This document shows positions 1-8,885 of a stretch of DNA of 64,000 nucleotides, in pieces (the stretch's first letter is position 1; each line of letters begins with the position of its first letter). The notes below the pieces were generated by a model, which saw only the letters and a program-made list of their open reading frames with translations, did no database searches and was not told where the DNA came from. The position numbers and the translations under genes are program-made. The DNA is from Rubrivirga sp. SAORIC476 (GTDB taxonomy: Bacteria; Bacteroidota; Rhodothermia; Rhodothermales; Rubricoccaceae), in NCBI RefSeq assembly GCF_002283555.1, contig NZ_MVOI01000011.1, positions 62,001 to 126,000 of the forward strand, in the 5' to 3' direction.

Positions 1-748
1 CGGGGAGCGACGACGCCCGCGCCCAGTAGTCCTCGGCGCTCCCGAACCCGTGGACGGGCGCCGTGAACAGCCCGTCGAACTGGCGGAAGGTGCGCGCGGC
101 ACGAATCGCCTCCAGGTCGAGGTCAGCATCGAACTGGTCTGCCTTGGCCGCCACCTTCCCCGAGAGCGAGCGCATGAAGCGGAGCATGTAGATGCGTCGG
201 CTCCACACCTCCATCGTTTCCGAGGACGACGCGAGGTCGACCGGCACCGAGACGCCCGCGCCCGCCACGAGCCGAGGGTCGATGCCCGCGCCCTGCTCGC
301 CGAGCCACTTCAGCGTCAGGTTCCCGCCGAGGCTGAACCCGACGACCGCCACCGCCTCGGCGCCGAGGTGGAGCACGTGGCGTACGACCGCGTCGAGGTC
401 CTCGGTCGCCCCGCTGTGATAGGAGCGGAGCAGCCGGTTCGGCTCGCCGGAGCACCCCCGGAGGTTCCACGCGCAGACCGTCCATCCCCGCCGCGCCAGT
501 TCGCGGGCCATCCCGCGGACGTACGCCCGGTCACTGCTGCCTTCCAGCCCGTGCGCGACCACGGCCACGCGCGAGCCCCCGGCCGTGCCCACCCAGTCGA
601 GGTCCAGGAAGTCCCCGTCGTCCAGGTCCAGCCGCTCGCGGCGGTAGGCGACGCCGTCGACCTGCCGGAAGAGCGTCGGGAGGATGGTCTGGAGGTGGCC
701 GCTGCGCAGCCAGAGCGGAGGCCGGTAGGCGGGGACGTGCAGATCCAC
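1..748 (-). CDS. YheT-family alpha/beta hydrolase (partial)
   Basis: The minus strand reads without a stop from a GTG at 748 to the window edge, about 249 residues, so the C-terminal end lies outside. The N-terminus ([13 protein letters not shown]) and the region [11 protein letters not shown] are typical of YheT-type hydrolases, a poorly characterised esterase-like family. The nucleophile elbow GFSLGG is present. The catalytic histidine is probably beyond the edge, because the last visible part ([10 protein letters not shown]) is the stretch that precedes it in the family. The substrate is unknown. The GTG lies 23 bp after the tRNA-Arg terminator, and no better in-frame ATG is seen upstream; a TTG at about 769 is a weaker alternative. 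The family call is firm; the start is less certain. Confidence 0.8.
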   Translation of the reverse strand, partial: MDLHVPAYRPPLWLRSGHLQTILPTLFRQVDGVAYRRERLDLDDGDFLDLDWVGTAGGSRVAVVAHGLEGSSDRAYVRGMARELARRGWTVCAWNLRGCSGEPNRLLRSYHSGATEDLDAVVRHVLHLGAEAVAVVGFSLGGNLTLKWLGEQGAGIDPRLVAGAGVSVPVDLASSSETMEVWSRRIYMLRFMRSLSGKVAAKADQFDADLDLEAIRAARTFRQFDGLFTAPVHGFGSAEDYWARASSLP

Positions 749-770
749 GGGGCGAGCGGGACGGGGCCAC

Positions 771-807
771 AAAAAAACGCCCTCCGCCAAGCGTGAGGCG
801 GAGGGCG
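771..807 (-). terminator. Rho-independent terminator of tRNA-Arg
   Basis: A perfect 11-bp stem (778-788 with 797-807, arm CGCCCTCCGCC) has an 8-nt loop and is followed on the minus strand by seven T (771-777). It begins 3 nt after the tRNA 3' end, so it should end the tRNA transcript and separate it from the hydrolase gene. Confidence 0.85.
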
Positions 808-810
808 TTG

Positions 811-884
811 TACGCCCGAGAGGATTCGAACCTCTGACCTTTGGTACCGGAAACCAACGCTCTATCCAACTGAGCTACGGGCGC
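811..884 (-). tRNA. tRNA-Arg (anticodon CCG)
   Basis: The minus strand folds as a complete 74-nt cloverleaf. The acceptor stem is GCGCCCG with CGGGCGT (one G-U pair), with discriminator A. The D arm is GCTC/GAGC. The anticodon stem is TTGGT/ACCAA with the 7-nt loop TTCCGGT, giving anticodon CCG. The T arm carries GGTTCGAATCC. CCA is not encoded. It reads CGG codons, which are frequent in this GC-rich genome. It has its own promoter (894-923) and terminator. Confidence 0.95.
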
Positions 885-893
885 GGCGTGAGG

Positions 894-923
894 GCAAGAT
901 ACGGTCGGTCCGAGGGCAGGCAA
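894..923 (-). promoter_or_regulatory. Promoter of tRNA-Arg, Bacteroidota type
   Basis: On the minus strand a TTG (921-923) is followed after exactly 19 nt by TATCTTGC (894-901), and the tRNA begins 9-10 nt further on. This fits the Bacteroidota promoter (-33 TTTG, -7 TAnnTTTG) with a one-base change in the -7 box. It is the best-supported promoter in the window because the RNA 5' end is fixed by the tRNA. Confidence 0.6.
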
Positions 924-976
924 GCGGCTCCGCGCTGCAAGACCTCGTGAACCGCCGCGCAGGCGCCCCCTCTCCG

Positions 977-3043
977 CTACCGAACCACCGTCAGCGTGCG
1001 CGACACGACCTGGGTGCCCGCCTGGACGCGGACGACGTACAGACCGGTCGGGGCCTGCGTGAGGTCGAGGGCCACCGACTGGAAGCCCGCCCCGAGACGT
1101 CCCGCCTCGACGGTCGCCACGTGGCGGCCCAGCGCGTCGAACACGTCCGCTCGTACGTCGGCCGCCTGACCGAGGTCGAGCGCCAGCGTGGTCCGGCCGC
1201 GCGTCGGGTTGGGGAACACCTGGGCGTCGAGCCGGAGCCCGCCATTCGGAAGGCCCTCTCCGGAGGTCGCCACCGTAGCCGACGACTGGCCGCCGTTCAG
1301 CGAGCCGCGCGAGTGGCCCGTCGGGCCCGTCCAGGTGAAGTCGGCGTAGGTCTCCCCGGAGCCGATCAGCTGGAGCGACTGGGTGGCGCCCGTCGAGCCG
1401 GTCTCGGACACGCCGATGTCCTCCGACAGCACACCGGACGCCGTCCCGCCCGAGGCCGTCAGCGTTCCCTCGTAGGAGAGGAACTGGACGAGCGCGCCGT
1501 CGCCGTCGACCAGCGCGAGCCCGTCGGGGGCGCCGTTCTGGATGCCTGCCTGGGCGAACCAGAGCGCGCCGAGGCCGAGGCCCTCGTCGTCGATGGTGCC
1601 CGAGAGCGGGAGCGTGGCATAGACCGCTCCGTTGGAGCCGTTGACGAACTCGACGCTCCAGCCGGAGAGGTCCAGCCCGGCCGTGCCCGCGATCTCGACG
1701 CCCTCGTCCACGTCGGTGCTGCTGTTGTCGTAGTGAAGCTCGTTGATCCAGGCCACTGCGGGCGCCGCGCCGACGAACGTCTGCCCGACGTTGGGCTGAC
1801 CGGGCGTGGAGACGGTCGGGTCCTGCCAGGCGAAGTCCTCCGCGGCCGACCCGGTGCCGGTCACCTGGAGACTGTGGCCGAGGGGCGTCGTCGTGGTCTC
1901 GGCGACGCCGAGGTCGACGGAGGTAAGCCCGATCGCGGCATCGTCGGTAGCCGTGAACGTGCCCTCGTAGCTGAGGAACTGCTCCACCGTGCCGTCGGGC
2001 GCGACCAGCGCCACGCCGTCGGGGCTGCCGTTCTGGATTCCGGCGACCGGGACCCACACGGTCCCGAAGCCGGCCTGCTGCGAAGGCACCGTGCCGGAGA
2101 GCGCGACCGTCGCGTACGCGCCGCCGCCGTTGCCGTTGTAGAACACGAGCGACCAGCCGCTCATGCTGGTCCCGGCAGGTCCGGCCACCTCGACGCCCTC
2201 GTCGGCATCGGTGCTGGCGTTGTCGTAGTGGATCTCGTTGACCCAGAGCGGACCGGTGGCGCCTCCCTCCTCCCCGCTCCCGGTGAGCGTGTAGGCACGC
2301 CGGGCGAGGGTCGAGTCGAGGATGAACGGGTTGTGGGTGCCCTGCCGAGTCGCGATCCAGGCCGAGCGCGCGTACTCCTCCAAGTCCACCGGGTCGAGGT
2401 AGTGCCAGTCGATCAGGTCATCCGCCTGGGTGTCGAAGAACGACTGCGAGTTGTAGGCCGTGACCTGCCCGGGGTAGACGGCGCGGTAGTAGAAGACGGC
2501 GCGGGCGGCGTTGCCCTTGTGGTCTTCCCGCGGCTCGAAGCGGCCCGGCCCGCGCTCGCTCCACTCGTCGATGAACACGGTCGGGATGGTCGTCTGGTCG
2601 GAGGCGCCCCGGAACCAGCGGTCCGTGTCGGCATCGGCGATCTCGCCGTAGGGCTCGTTGCCGCGGGAGGAGTTGACGTTGGCCTTGGCCGGGAACAGGT
2701 GGTGCAGGTCCGAGCGCGACGGCTCGTCGGCCGCGCCCATCGACTGGGGCCAGGTGTGCTCTGCGTTGATGCCCTTGTTGAACGCGTCCGTGGACGGGTC
2801 GGCGCCGGGCGTCAGCTGGATGCAAAAGCGGGTGTAGACGCCACACAGCTCGCCGTCGGTGCGCTGCTCGTAGGCGTAGAGCGAGTCACGGGCCGGGTTG
2901 TAGCCGAGCGTGAGCGCAGGCGAGTAGTCCGCGTCGATGGCGCTCAGGAGCGGGGCGCCGGTCTGTCCGGGGTAGAGAACCGTCTGAGGCTGGGCGAAGA
3001 CGGGGGCCGCGAGGAGGATCGCGACGAGTGGCACAAGGCGCAT
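977..3043 (-). CDS. Secreted endonuclease I with two lamin-tail domains and T9SS tail
   Basis: A 688-residue exported nuclease. The start is the ATG at 3043, because it begins a signal peptide (MRLVPLVAILLAAPVFAQ); a start 17 codons upstream would bury it. Residues about 20-250 form an endonuclease I domain with the active-site motif EHTWPQS (His96) and HHLFPAKANVNSSRGN, a family that cuts DNA non-specifically with a divalent metal. Two lamin-tail (LTD) repeats follow near residues 264 and 429, with near-identical openings (WVNEIHYDN, WINELHYDN). From about residue 603 there is a type A sorting domain (VFPNPTRGRTTL, ending TLTVVR), so it should leave through the type IX system and be processed by PorU, encoded nearby. 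Likely role: use of extracellular DNA as phosphate and nucleoside source. Confidence 0.9.
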   Translation of the reverse strand: MRLVPLVAILLAAPVFAQPQTVLYPGQTGAPLLSAIDADYSPALTLGYNPARDSLYAYEQRTDGELCGVYTRFCIQLTPGADPSTDAFNKGINAEHTWPQSMGAADEPSRSDLHHLFPAKANVNSSRGNEPYGEIADADTDRWFRGASDQTTIPTVFIDEWSERGPGRFEPREDHKGNAARAVFYYRAVYPGQVTAYNSQSFFDTQADDLIDWHYLDPVDLEEYARSAWIATRQGTHNPFILDSTLARRAYTLTGSGEEGGATGPLWVNEIHYDNASTDADEGVEVAGPAGTSMSGWSLVFYNGNGGGAYATVALSGTVPSQQAGFGTVWVPVAGIQNGSPDGVALVAPDGTVEQFLSYEGTFTATDDAAIGLTSVDLGVAETTTTPLGHSLQVTGTGSAAEDFAWQDPTVSTPGQPNVGQTFVGAAPAVAWINELHYDNSSTDVDEGVEIAGTAGLDLSGWSVEFVNGSNGAVYATLPLSGTIDDEGLGLGALWFAQAGIQNGAPDGLALVDGDGALVQFLSYEGTLTASGGTASGVLSEDIGVSETGSTGATQSLQLIGSGETYADFTWTGPTGHSRGSLNGGQSSATVATSGEGLPNGGLRLDAQVFPNPTRGRTTLALDLGQAADVRADVFDALGRHVATVEAGRLGAGFQSVALDLTQAPTGLYVVRVQAGTQVVSRTLTVVR

Positions 3044-3200
3044 CGGTGTGGCGGGGGGACATGTGCATATACCCACTCCAGAGGGCGATCTCAACCGGCG
3101 TCCGCATATTTCCTACACGCGTAATAGGGAGCCACACATATCCCCCCTCGGGTCCCCATCGCAGTCCCGTTCGCGATTGCCACCTGGATCTCCGCGTGCC

Positions 3201-4469
3201 TCAGCGCACGACCGTGACGGGCACCGCCAGCGCCTCGGGCCCGCCGCGGACGGAGAGCACGTACACCCCCGACGCGAGGCCGGACGCCCCGATCTGGATG
3301 TCGCGCGCCGTGCCGCCCACCAGCACCATCGTGCCGTAGTCGCGCACCCGCCGGCCCAGCATGTCGATCAGGGTCACGCGGACGGAGACGGGCTCCAGAC
3401 TTTCGAGTTCGATCGTCGCCGTGCCGGTGAACGGATTGGGGCCTCGGCGCGTCGCGGTCACCCGTGAGACCGTCTGGGGCAGCGCCCCGACCAGCTCGGC
3501 ACAGCGCCCGGCGAGCGTCCACCCTACGTCTGCAATCATGCCGCAGACGACGGGGCCGGGCTCGGCGATGGTCTCGCTGCGCGCGATGAAGGGCGTCATC
3601 AGCCCGTCCGGCGTCCCGGCGGCGAACGCGTCCTCGTCCAGGTGCGAGTACGAGCCGCCCTGCACCCACGGGCGCGGCATGTACAGCGGCACCGACCCGC
3701 CGACCGCCTGCTCGACGCCGCGGCCGACGAAGCGGACCTCCTCTTGGAGCGCGTTGGCCAGCGCGACCGAGCCGTCGGGGAAGCGACCCGAGTCGAGCAG
3801 CGAGACGCCCTTCGGAGTCTGCGTGTGGAGGTCGTAGCTGAAGGCGCCCTCAGGGTCCTGCCCGACGTACCCGAGGCCGTCGTCCACCTCCAGCGACCCG
3901 ATCAGGCCGAGGCCGTGGCCGAGTTCGTGGAGGACGACCGTGTAGAGGTCGTAGAGCCCGGTCGGTGCCGGCCCGGGGCCGAAGTGCCAGTCGTCGAAGT
4001 CGCTGTTGAACGAAGCCTCGATGTCGGCCGCGTCCCCGTTGAGGTCGTCGCCCGAGAGCGCGTCGGCCAGGGCTGCGGGGTACCACACGTCACGCGTCGG
4101 CGCGGCGGGAAAGTTGCGGTATAGGAAGGGCCCCGCGGAGCCGAGCGTGGTCGCCGACAGCGAGGTCCAGCTGGCCGACACACGCACGGTCTGCGAGGAG
4201 CGGATCCGGCACGACCACGTGTCGACGGCGGCCTGGAACGCCTCCTCGGCCTCGGCGGGGAAGCCGTCGTAGGTGACCTCGAAGCGAGCGCCTTCCGTGG
4301 CGGGGTTGCAGTCCGGTGCAGCGGGTCGCGCGACGCGAGCGCCGACGCCCGAAGCCGACAGCGCGGACACGGGCAGGTGGCACACGGTGGGCGCCACGCG
4401 GCCCTCCGTTTGCGCCTGGACGGACGTCGAGACGAGAAGCCCCAGCAGGAGCAGCGGCAGACTCCTCAT
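3201..4469 (-). CDS. Secreted HELGH metalloprotease with T9SS sorting tail (paralogue 1)
   Basis: 422 residues, starting at an ATG that opens a signal peptide (MRSLPLLLLGLLVSTSVQAQ). The zinc motif HELGHGLG lies at residue 181. The usual third ligand of HExxHxxGxxH is not there (HELGHGLGLIG); a later YSHLDE plus GLMTP may supply a histidine and a Met-turn-like element. The type A sorting domain starts near residue 338 (RRGPNPFTGTATI). The start codon overlaps the stop of the upstream paralogue in ATGA, so the two are translationally coupled. Target protein unknown. The peptidase assignment is by motif only. Confidence 0.8.
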   Translation of the reverse strand: MRSLPLLLLGLLVSTSVQAQTEGRVAPTVCHLPVSALSASGVGARVARPAAPDCNPATEGARFEVTYDGFPAEAEEAFQAAVDTWSCRIRSSQTVRVSASWTSLSATTLGSAGPFLYRNFPAAPTRDVWYPAALADALSGDDLNGDAADIEASFNSDFDDWHFGPGPAPTGLYDLYTVVLHELGHGLGLIGSLEVDDGLGYVGQDPEGAFSYDLHTQTPKGVSLLDSGRFPDGSVALANALQEEVRFVGRGVEQAVGGSVPLYMPRPWVQGGSYSHLDEDAFAAGTPDGLMTPFIARSETIAEPGPVVCGMIADVGWTLAGRCAELVGALPQTVSRVTATRRGPNPFTGTATIELESLEPVSVRVTLIDMLGRRVRDYGTMVLVGGTARDIQIGASGLASGVYVLSVRGGPEALAVPVTVVR

Positions 4470-5815
4470 CGGACGACGGTCAACGGCAGCGCCCGTACGG
4501 CGCCCTCGGACTCGACCACGACCCGGTACACGCCCGAGGCGGTGGCTCCCGGCACGACGCGGACCTCCACCTCGGCGGAGGCGGGGCCGTCCAGCAGCGT
4601 GGCGACCTCGCGGCCGAGCGCGTCCACGAGCGTCACGCGGAGGTCTCCGGCGGCAGGGCGGGCGACGCGAACCGTCGTGGCGCCGCGGAACGGGTTCGGC
4701 CCGGCCAGCGAGACGACGAAGGCGGAGGCGTCCGGCCCGACCTCCTCGGCCACGGTCAGGTCGAGGCACCCTTCCCCGAGCGTCCAGCCGATGTCGGCCA
4801 TGTAGGCGCAGGTGAGGTCGCCGACATCCTGATATGCCTCGCCGGGCGCGACCCTGGGCGTCATCAGCGCCGTCGAGGTGCCGCGGGGATAGGCGAACTC
4901 GTCCCAGTGCGAGTAGGACGATCCGGTCACGAACGGCGATGGCGCCGAAAGTCGGCCCCGGTCTCCGAGAAGGCGCACGACCTCCGGGCTGTCCAGGTAC
5001 AGTCCCCCGTTCTGAAACAGTGAGCCGAGGGCGTTGGATGGGTTGCCATACAAACCCGTGTTCAGGATCGACCGCCCTTGTGTGTCCTCCACCAGCCGGT
5101 CGTAAATGAACGGGAGGTTGTAGAAGGTGCCGTCGATGTAGCCCCAGCACCCCTGTCCCGACGTGCCGGTGCACTCATCCGATCCGGACCCATTGTCGTA
5201 GCTGCCCGACCCGATGAGCCCGAGCCCGTGCCCGAGTTCGTGGAGCACCACTGTCGCGAAATCGAACTGGCCCGTGGGCGGGTTGCCGTCCAGCCCGAAG
5301 TACCAGTCGGTCCGTGTACTGCTGAACTGGGCGACGATGTCGTAGAAGAAGTCGCCAGGTTCGGGATTGAGGTCGCGCCCGGCACGCGCATCCGCGAGAG
5401 CGAACGGGTAAAACGTGTTGGTTCGGGGCAGTCCCGGCGTGTTGCCGGTCAGGTTGGGACCGGCGCTGCCCAACGTCGTGGCCCCCAGTGCGGCGAACTC
5501 GGCGTCGATGCGGATCGGGACCGAGGACACGATGCTGGTCGACCAGATGTCGACCGCGCGCTGAAACGCGGCCTGCGCCTGTGCGGTGAAGCCCGAGTAG
5601 TCGACCTGGAACGTCGCCGTCCCGCGGGTGACGACGGTCGTGACCTCCGCGTCGGCCGAGAGCACCGACGTGTGCACGTCCTGGATGGGGCCGCTCACCG
5701 CCATCCCGTCCTGGGCGTAGAGCGTGCAGGCCGTGCTGTGGAGGTGGAGCACCGGCTGCGCAGCGAGGGCGGGCGCCGTCAGGGCAGCACCGAGGAGGAG
5801 GAGAAATCGCATCAT
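4466..5815 (-). CDS. Secreted HELGH metalloprotease with T9SS sorting tail (paralogue 2)
   Basis: 449 residues with signal peptide (MMRFLLLLGAALTAPALAAQ). It shares with its downstream neighbour the order QxxVDIWS-like helix, LGATTLGSAGPN, HELGHGLGLIGS (first His192), SYSHWDE, ALMTP, ADIGWTL and a C-terminal sorting domain from about residue 372 (LAGPNPFRGATTV). It also has a cysteine-containing insert (DECTGTSGQGCWG) just after the zinc motif and a segment IYDRLVEDTQG that paralogue 1 lacks in this form. The pair most likely arose by tandem duplication. It is probably exported and anchored by the PorU/PorV system. Confidence 0.8.
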   Translation of the reverse strand: MMRFLLLLGAALTAPALAAQPVLHLHSTACTLYAQDGMAVSGPIQDVHTSVLSADAEVTTVVTRGTATFQVDYSGFTAQAQAAFQRAVDIWSTSIVSSVPIRIDAEFAALGATTLGSAGPNLTGNTPGLPRTNTFYPFALADARAGRDLNPEPGDFFYDIVAQFSSTRTDWYFGLDGNPPTGQFDFATVVLHELGHGLGLIGSGSYDNGSGSDECTGTSGQGCWGYIDGTFYNLPFIYDRLVEDTQGRSILNTGLYGNPSNALGSLFQNGGLYLDSPEVVRLLGDRGRLSAPSPFVTGSSYSHWDEFAYPRGTSTALMTPRVAPGEAYQDVGDLTCAYMADIGWTLGEGCLDLTVAEEVGPDASAFVVSLAGPNPFRGATTVRVARPAAGDLRVTLVDALGREVATLLDGPASAEVEVRVVPGATASGVYRVVVESEGAVRALPLTVVR

Positions 5816-5836
5816 CGTGGTGGGCGTGCGGGGGCG

Positions 5837-7372
5837 TCAGCGGCCAATGCGTTCGAGGGCGGCGCGGGTGCGCTGCTCCAGCGACTTGTGGTAGTCGAAC
5901 TCGGCCTCGTTCTGAAGCACCTCGCGGTAGCGCGCCTCGGCGGCGTCGAGGGCGCCCGTGGCCTCGTGCACCTCGCCGATGTGGTAGACCGACCACGGCC
6001 CCCACTTGGCGAGCGGGTCGCCGGGGCTGTCGGCGGCGAGTCGGAAGTGGCGGATGGCGTCGTCCCAGTTTTCCTGGGCCTGGCGTGCGCGGCCGGTGCG
6101 GTACGCGGCCTCGGCGCGGGCTACGGCTGGCAACCCGGCGCCCGTCACGATGGTCTGCAGCACGCGGACCGCCTCGTCGTAGTCGCCCGCGTCGTAGGCC
6201 GCCCCGCCGATGAGCAGCGCGCGGTCAGCGGCCGTCATCGGCGCCTCCAGCCGCCGCTGGGCCTCGCGTTCGGCCGAGAGGTCGGAGTCGTAGTCGCGGT
6301 TGGCGCGGACGCGGCGGTAGAGCGACTCCGCGCGTCGGCGGTCGCCGGTCAGCTCGTAGGCCAGCCCGGCGTGGAGCGTGGTCTGGGCGACGAGGGCTCG
6401 GCCCCGGAAGGAGCGCGCGTAGTCCTCCAGCATCGGCGCGGCTTCCTCGAAGCGCCGCTCGCGAAAGAGGGCCAGCCCGAGGTGGGCTTCGAGGAACGGC
6501 ACCTCGGCGACGCCGTCCGCCGCCTGGGCGACGAGGGCGCGACGCAGCGCGTCCTCCGCCTCGGCGGCGCGGCGGTCGAGGAGCAAGTGGTAGCCGGCGA
6601 GGTAGCCGAGGACCGGCGAGGCGGGCCGGTCCTCCGCCAGCGCGACGAGGCGGTCGACCGACCCCGCCCGGCGCTCGTTGAGCGTCGCGTCGGCGATGGC
6701 GAACGCTACGATGGCGTCCACCGCCAGCATCCCGTCAGCGTCGGCGGCGGCCTCCAGCTTGGCGAGGCCGCCGGGCACGTCGCCGCGGAACCCGAACAGG
6801 CGGGCGAGCCACCGGTACGAGCGCGGCACCGAGCCCGCGGCCACTTCGCAGACGCCCTGCCCGAAGAGCGCGTCGGGCGAGCCGAGGTCGCGGAAGCGTC
6901 CGCACGCCTCCCGGAGCGCGTTGCCCGCCCGCGCGTACCTCTCCTGGCGGCCGAACATCAACGCCCGGTGCAGCTTGGCCGTGGCGACGGCCAGCCGCGC
7001 GCCCGGCACGTCGCCCATCGCCTCCGCGACCGCCGTCAGCGAGTCGTTGAGGACGTAGAAGCGGTCGAACGCGGCGTCCTCCTCCGTCACGAAGGCCGAC
7101 CACAGGGCGACGCTCTCCAGCCCGTAGGCCGCCGCGGGCGAGGTCGGCTCCAGGGCGCCTAGGGCGCGGAAGCCCGCCTCGGCGTCGGCGAGGCGAAAGT
7201 CGAGGCCGTCCGCGTAGGCCGCCGCGTACTGCGCCGCGCCCGCGTCGGTGGTCAGTCCGAGGGCCGCCCGCGCCGGCGCGCTCAGCACTGGGTCCGCCCC
7301 GCCGCCCGGCGACGGCTGGGCCGAAGCGGCGAGGGCGACGAGGGTCAGGAGCAGCGACAGGGCTCGGATCAT
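5837..7372 (-). CDS. Exported TPR-repeat protein
   Basis: 511 residues. The ATG at 7372 is chosen because it begins a signal peptide (MIRALSLLLTLVALAASAQ) and overlaps the stop of the symporter gene in ATGA. The rest is helical repeats of tetratricopeptide type; the clearest are near the C-terminus (for example LHAGLAYELTGDRRRAESLY, AAYDAGDYDEAVRVL and HIGEVHEATGALDAAEARY). No enzymatic domain is seen. TPR proteins in the envelope usually hold other proteins together. The coupling to the transporter gene suggests joint expression, not a proven partnership. Confidence 0.7.
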   Translation of the reverse strand: MIRALSLLLTLVALAASAQPSPGGGADPVLSAPARAALGLTTDAGAAQYAAAYADGLDFRLADAEAGFRALGALEPTSPAAAYGLESVALWSAFVTEEDAAFDRFYVLNDSLTAVAEAMGDVPGARLAVATAKLHRALMFGRQERYARAGNALREACGRFRDLGSPDALFGQGVCEVAAGSVPRSYRWLARLFGFRGDVPGGLAKLEAAADADGMLAVDAIVAFAIADATLNERRAGSVDRLVALAEDRPASPVLGYLAGYHLLLDRRAAEAEDALRRALVAQAADGVAEVPFLEAHLGLALFRERRFEEAAPMLEDYARSFRGRALVAQTTLHAGLAYELTGDRRRAESLYRRVRANRDYDSDLSAEREAQRRLEAPMTAADRALLIGGAAYDAGDYDEAVRVLQTIVTGAGLPAVARAEAAYRTGRARQAQENWDDAIRHFRLAADSPGDPLAKWGPWSVYHIGEVHEATGALDAAEARYREVLQNEAEFDYHKSLEQRTRAALERIGR

Positions 7373-8697
7373 GCGGCCACGACCAGGCGGTCGCTCTCTT
7401 CGGACAGGTTCACCGGGCCGAGTTGGCCCTCTGAGGACGCCACGATGCTCGCGACCGTCGCATCGCCGGTGACGTTGGTCACGGTCCGGCACATGTCCAG
7501 GATGCGGTCGACGCCCAGGATGAGCGCGATGCCCGCCGTCGGCACTTGTACCGATTCGAGGATGATGACCAGCATGATGATGCCTGCGCCCGGCACGGCG
7601 GCCGTCCCGATGGACGCCAGCACGGCCGTCAGCACGATGGTGACCTGCGCGCCGAGGCCGAGGTCGAGGCCGAAGGCCTGCGCGATGAAGAGCGTCGCGA
7701 CGGCCTGGTAGAGCGCCGTCCCGTCCATGTTGATCGTCGCGCCGAGCGGCAGCACGAAGCTGGACACCTCCTCGCTCACGCCGAGCTTCTCCTCACACCG
7801 CTCCATCGTCACGGGCAGGGTCGCGCCGGACGAGGAGGTCGAGAACGCCACCAGCTGCGCCGGCGCGATGCCCTGAAAGAAGTCCTTGACGCCCATCGGC
7901 GTGAACATCTTCAGGAGGGTCGGATACACGAGCACGGTCTGGATCAGCAGCGCCACGAGCACCACCCCCATGTACCAGCTCAGCCCGGCGAGCAGCTCCA
8001 GGATGCGGCTCGGGTCGTCGCCTGCGGTCGCCACGATGGTGTCGGCGAGGAGCGCGAACACGCCGATGGGGGCCAGCAGCATCACGATGTCGACCAGCTT
8101 GATGACGACGTCGTTGAGCCCCTCGAAGAACGCCAGCACGGGCGCCCCCTTCTCCTTCGGGATCTGGACGAGACCGATGCCGAACAGGATCGCGATCACG
8201 ACCACCTGAAGCATGCTCCCGTTGTTGGAGAACGATGCGAAGGCGTTGTCGGAGACAGCATCGACGAGGAACTGGAGCGGCCCGCGGTCGGCGACGGTCG
8301 CGGCCGTCTCGGTCCTCGCCGTCGCGTCATTGCCGAACGCCTCCACGAGCCCGTCCCGCAGTTCGGGCGAGAAGGCGTCCCCGGGCCGGACCAGGTCGGC
8401 CAGCAGCACGCCGATGGTCACGGCGATGGCCGTCGTGACGAGGTAGATGCCGATCGTCTTGCCGCCGATGCGGGACAGCTTGCGCAGATCGGCGAGGCTC
8501 GCGACGCCGGTGATGAGGCTCGCCAGCACCAGCGGCACCGCGATCAGCTTCAGTGCCGTGATGAAGATGGTGCCGAACGGCTTGACCCAGTTCGTCACGA
8601 ACGGCCCCCACCCCTGGATGGCCGCGAGGATGCCGAAGGCGAGCCCGAGCAACAGCCCGAGGATGATCTGCCAGTGGAGCTTCCGGTACCAGGCCAT
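7369..8697 (-). CDS. Dicarboxylate/amino acid:cation symporter (DAACS family)
   Basis: 442 residues of inner-membrane transporter with about eight hydrophobic segments. It carries the family's hairpin motif SSSGATLPVTM, the substrate- and sodium-binding NMDGTA, and PGAGIIM. Members of this family import glutamate, aspartate or C4-dicarboxylates with sodium or protons; the exact substrate cannot be read from the sequence. Length is normal. A promoter-like TAGCTTGG lies 22 nt before the ATG. It is the first gene of a pair with the TPR protein. Confidence 0.92.
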   Translation of the reverse strand: MAWYRKLHWQIILGLLLGLAFGILAAIQGWGPFVTNWVKPFGTIFITALKLIAVPLVLASLITGVASLADLRKLSRIGGKTIGIYLVTTAIAVTIGVLLADLVRPGDAFSPELRDGLVEAFGNDATARTETAATVADRGPLQFLVDAVSDNAFASFSNNGSMLQVVVIAILFGIGLVQIPKEKGAPVLAFFEGLNDVVIKLVDIVMLLAPIGVFALLADTIVATAGDDPSRILELLAGLSWYMGVVLVALLIQTVLVYPTLLKMFTPMGVKDFFQGIAPAQLVAFSTSSSGATLPVTMERCEEKLGVSEEVSSFVLPLGATINMDGTALYQAVATLFIAQAFGLDLGLGAQVTIVLTAVLASIGTAAVPGAGIIMLVIILESVQVPTAGIALILGVDRILDMCRTVTNVTGDATVASIVASSEGQLGPVNLSEESDRLVVAA

Positions 8698-8719
8698 GCG
8701 TGCGTGTGGGAGGAGTCGG

Positions 8720-8752
8720 CCAAGCTACGGCCGGAGTCCGGTGCGCCTCCAA
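8720..8752 (-). promoter_or_regulatory. Putative promoter of the symporter gene
   Basis: TTG (8750-8752) and TAGCTTGG (8720-8727) on the minus strand are separated by 22 nt, slightly longer than the usual 19-21. The -7-like box ends 22 nt before the start codon, the same distance seen at the parA, adk and surE boxes. Confidence 0.35.
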
Positions 8753-8885
8753 CGAGGGCGCCCCGTCGTCCGTGCCCGCTCGCGCCCCGGTACGGGGTTG
8801 TGCCCCGAGGAACGGGTGGAGAGACCGAGGGGCGGAGGAGGCGAGCGCGGTCATTCCTTTGGCTAGCCTATCGTCTGGCCTTCCC

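Noticed and set aside
771-923. tRNA-Arg as integration site of a mobile element
   Set aside because: No integrase, no repeated tRNA 3' end and no foreign base composition nearby.
3091-3669. Long open frames on both strands across most genes
   Set aside because: They are antisense or off-frame shadows typical of GC-rich DNA. They lack family motifs, are rich in Arg, Pro, Gly and Ala, and overlap clear genes.
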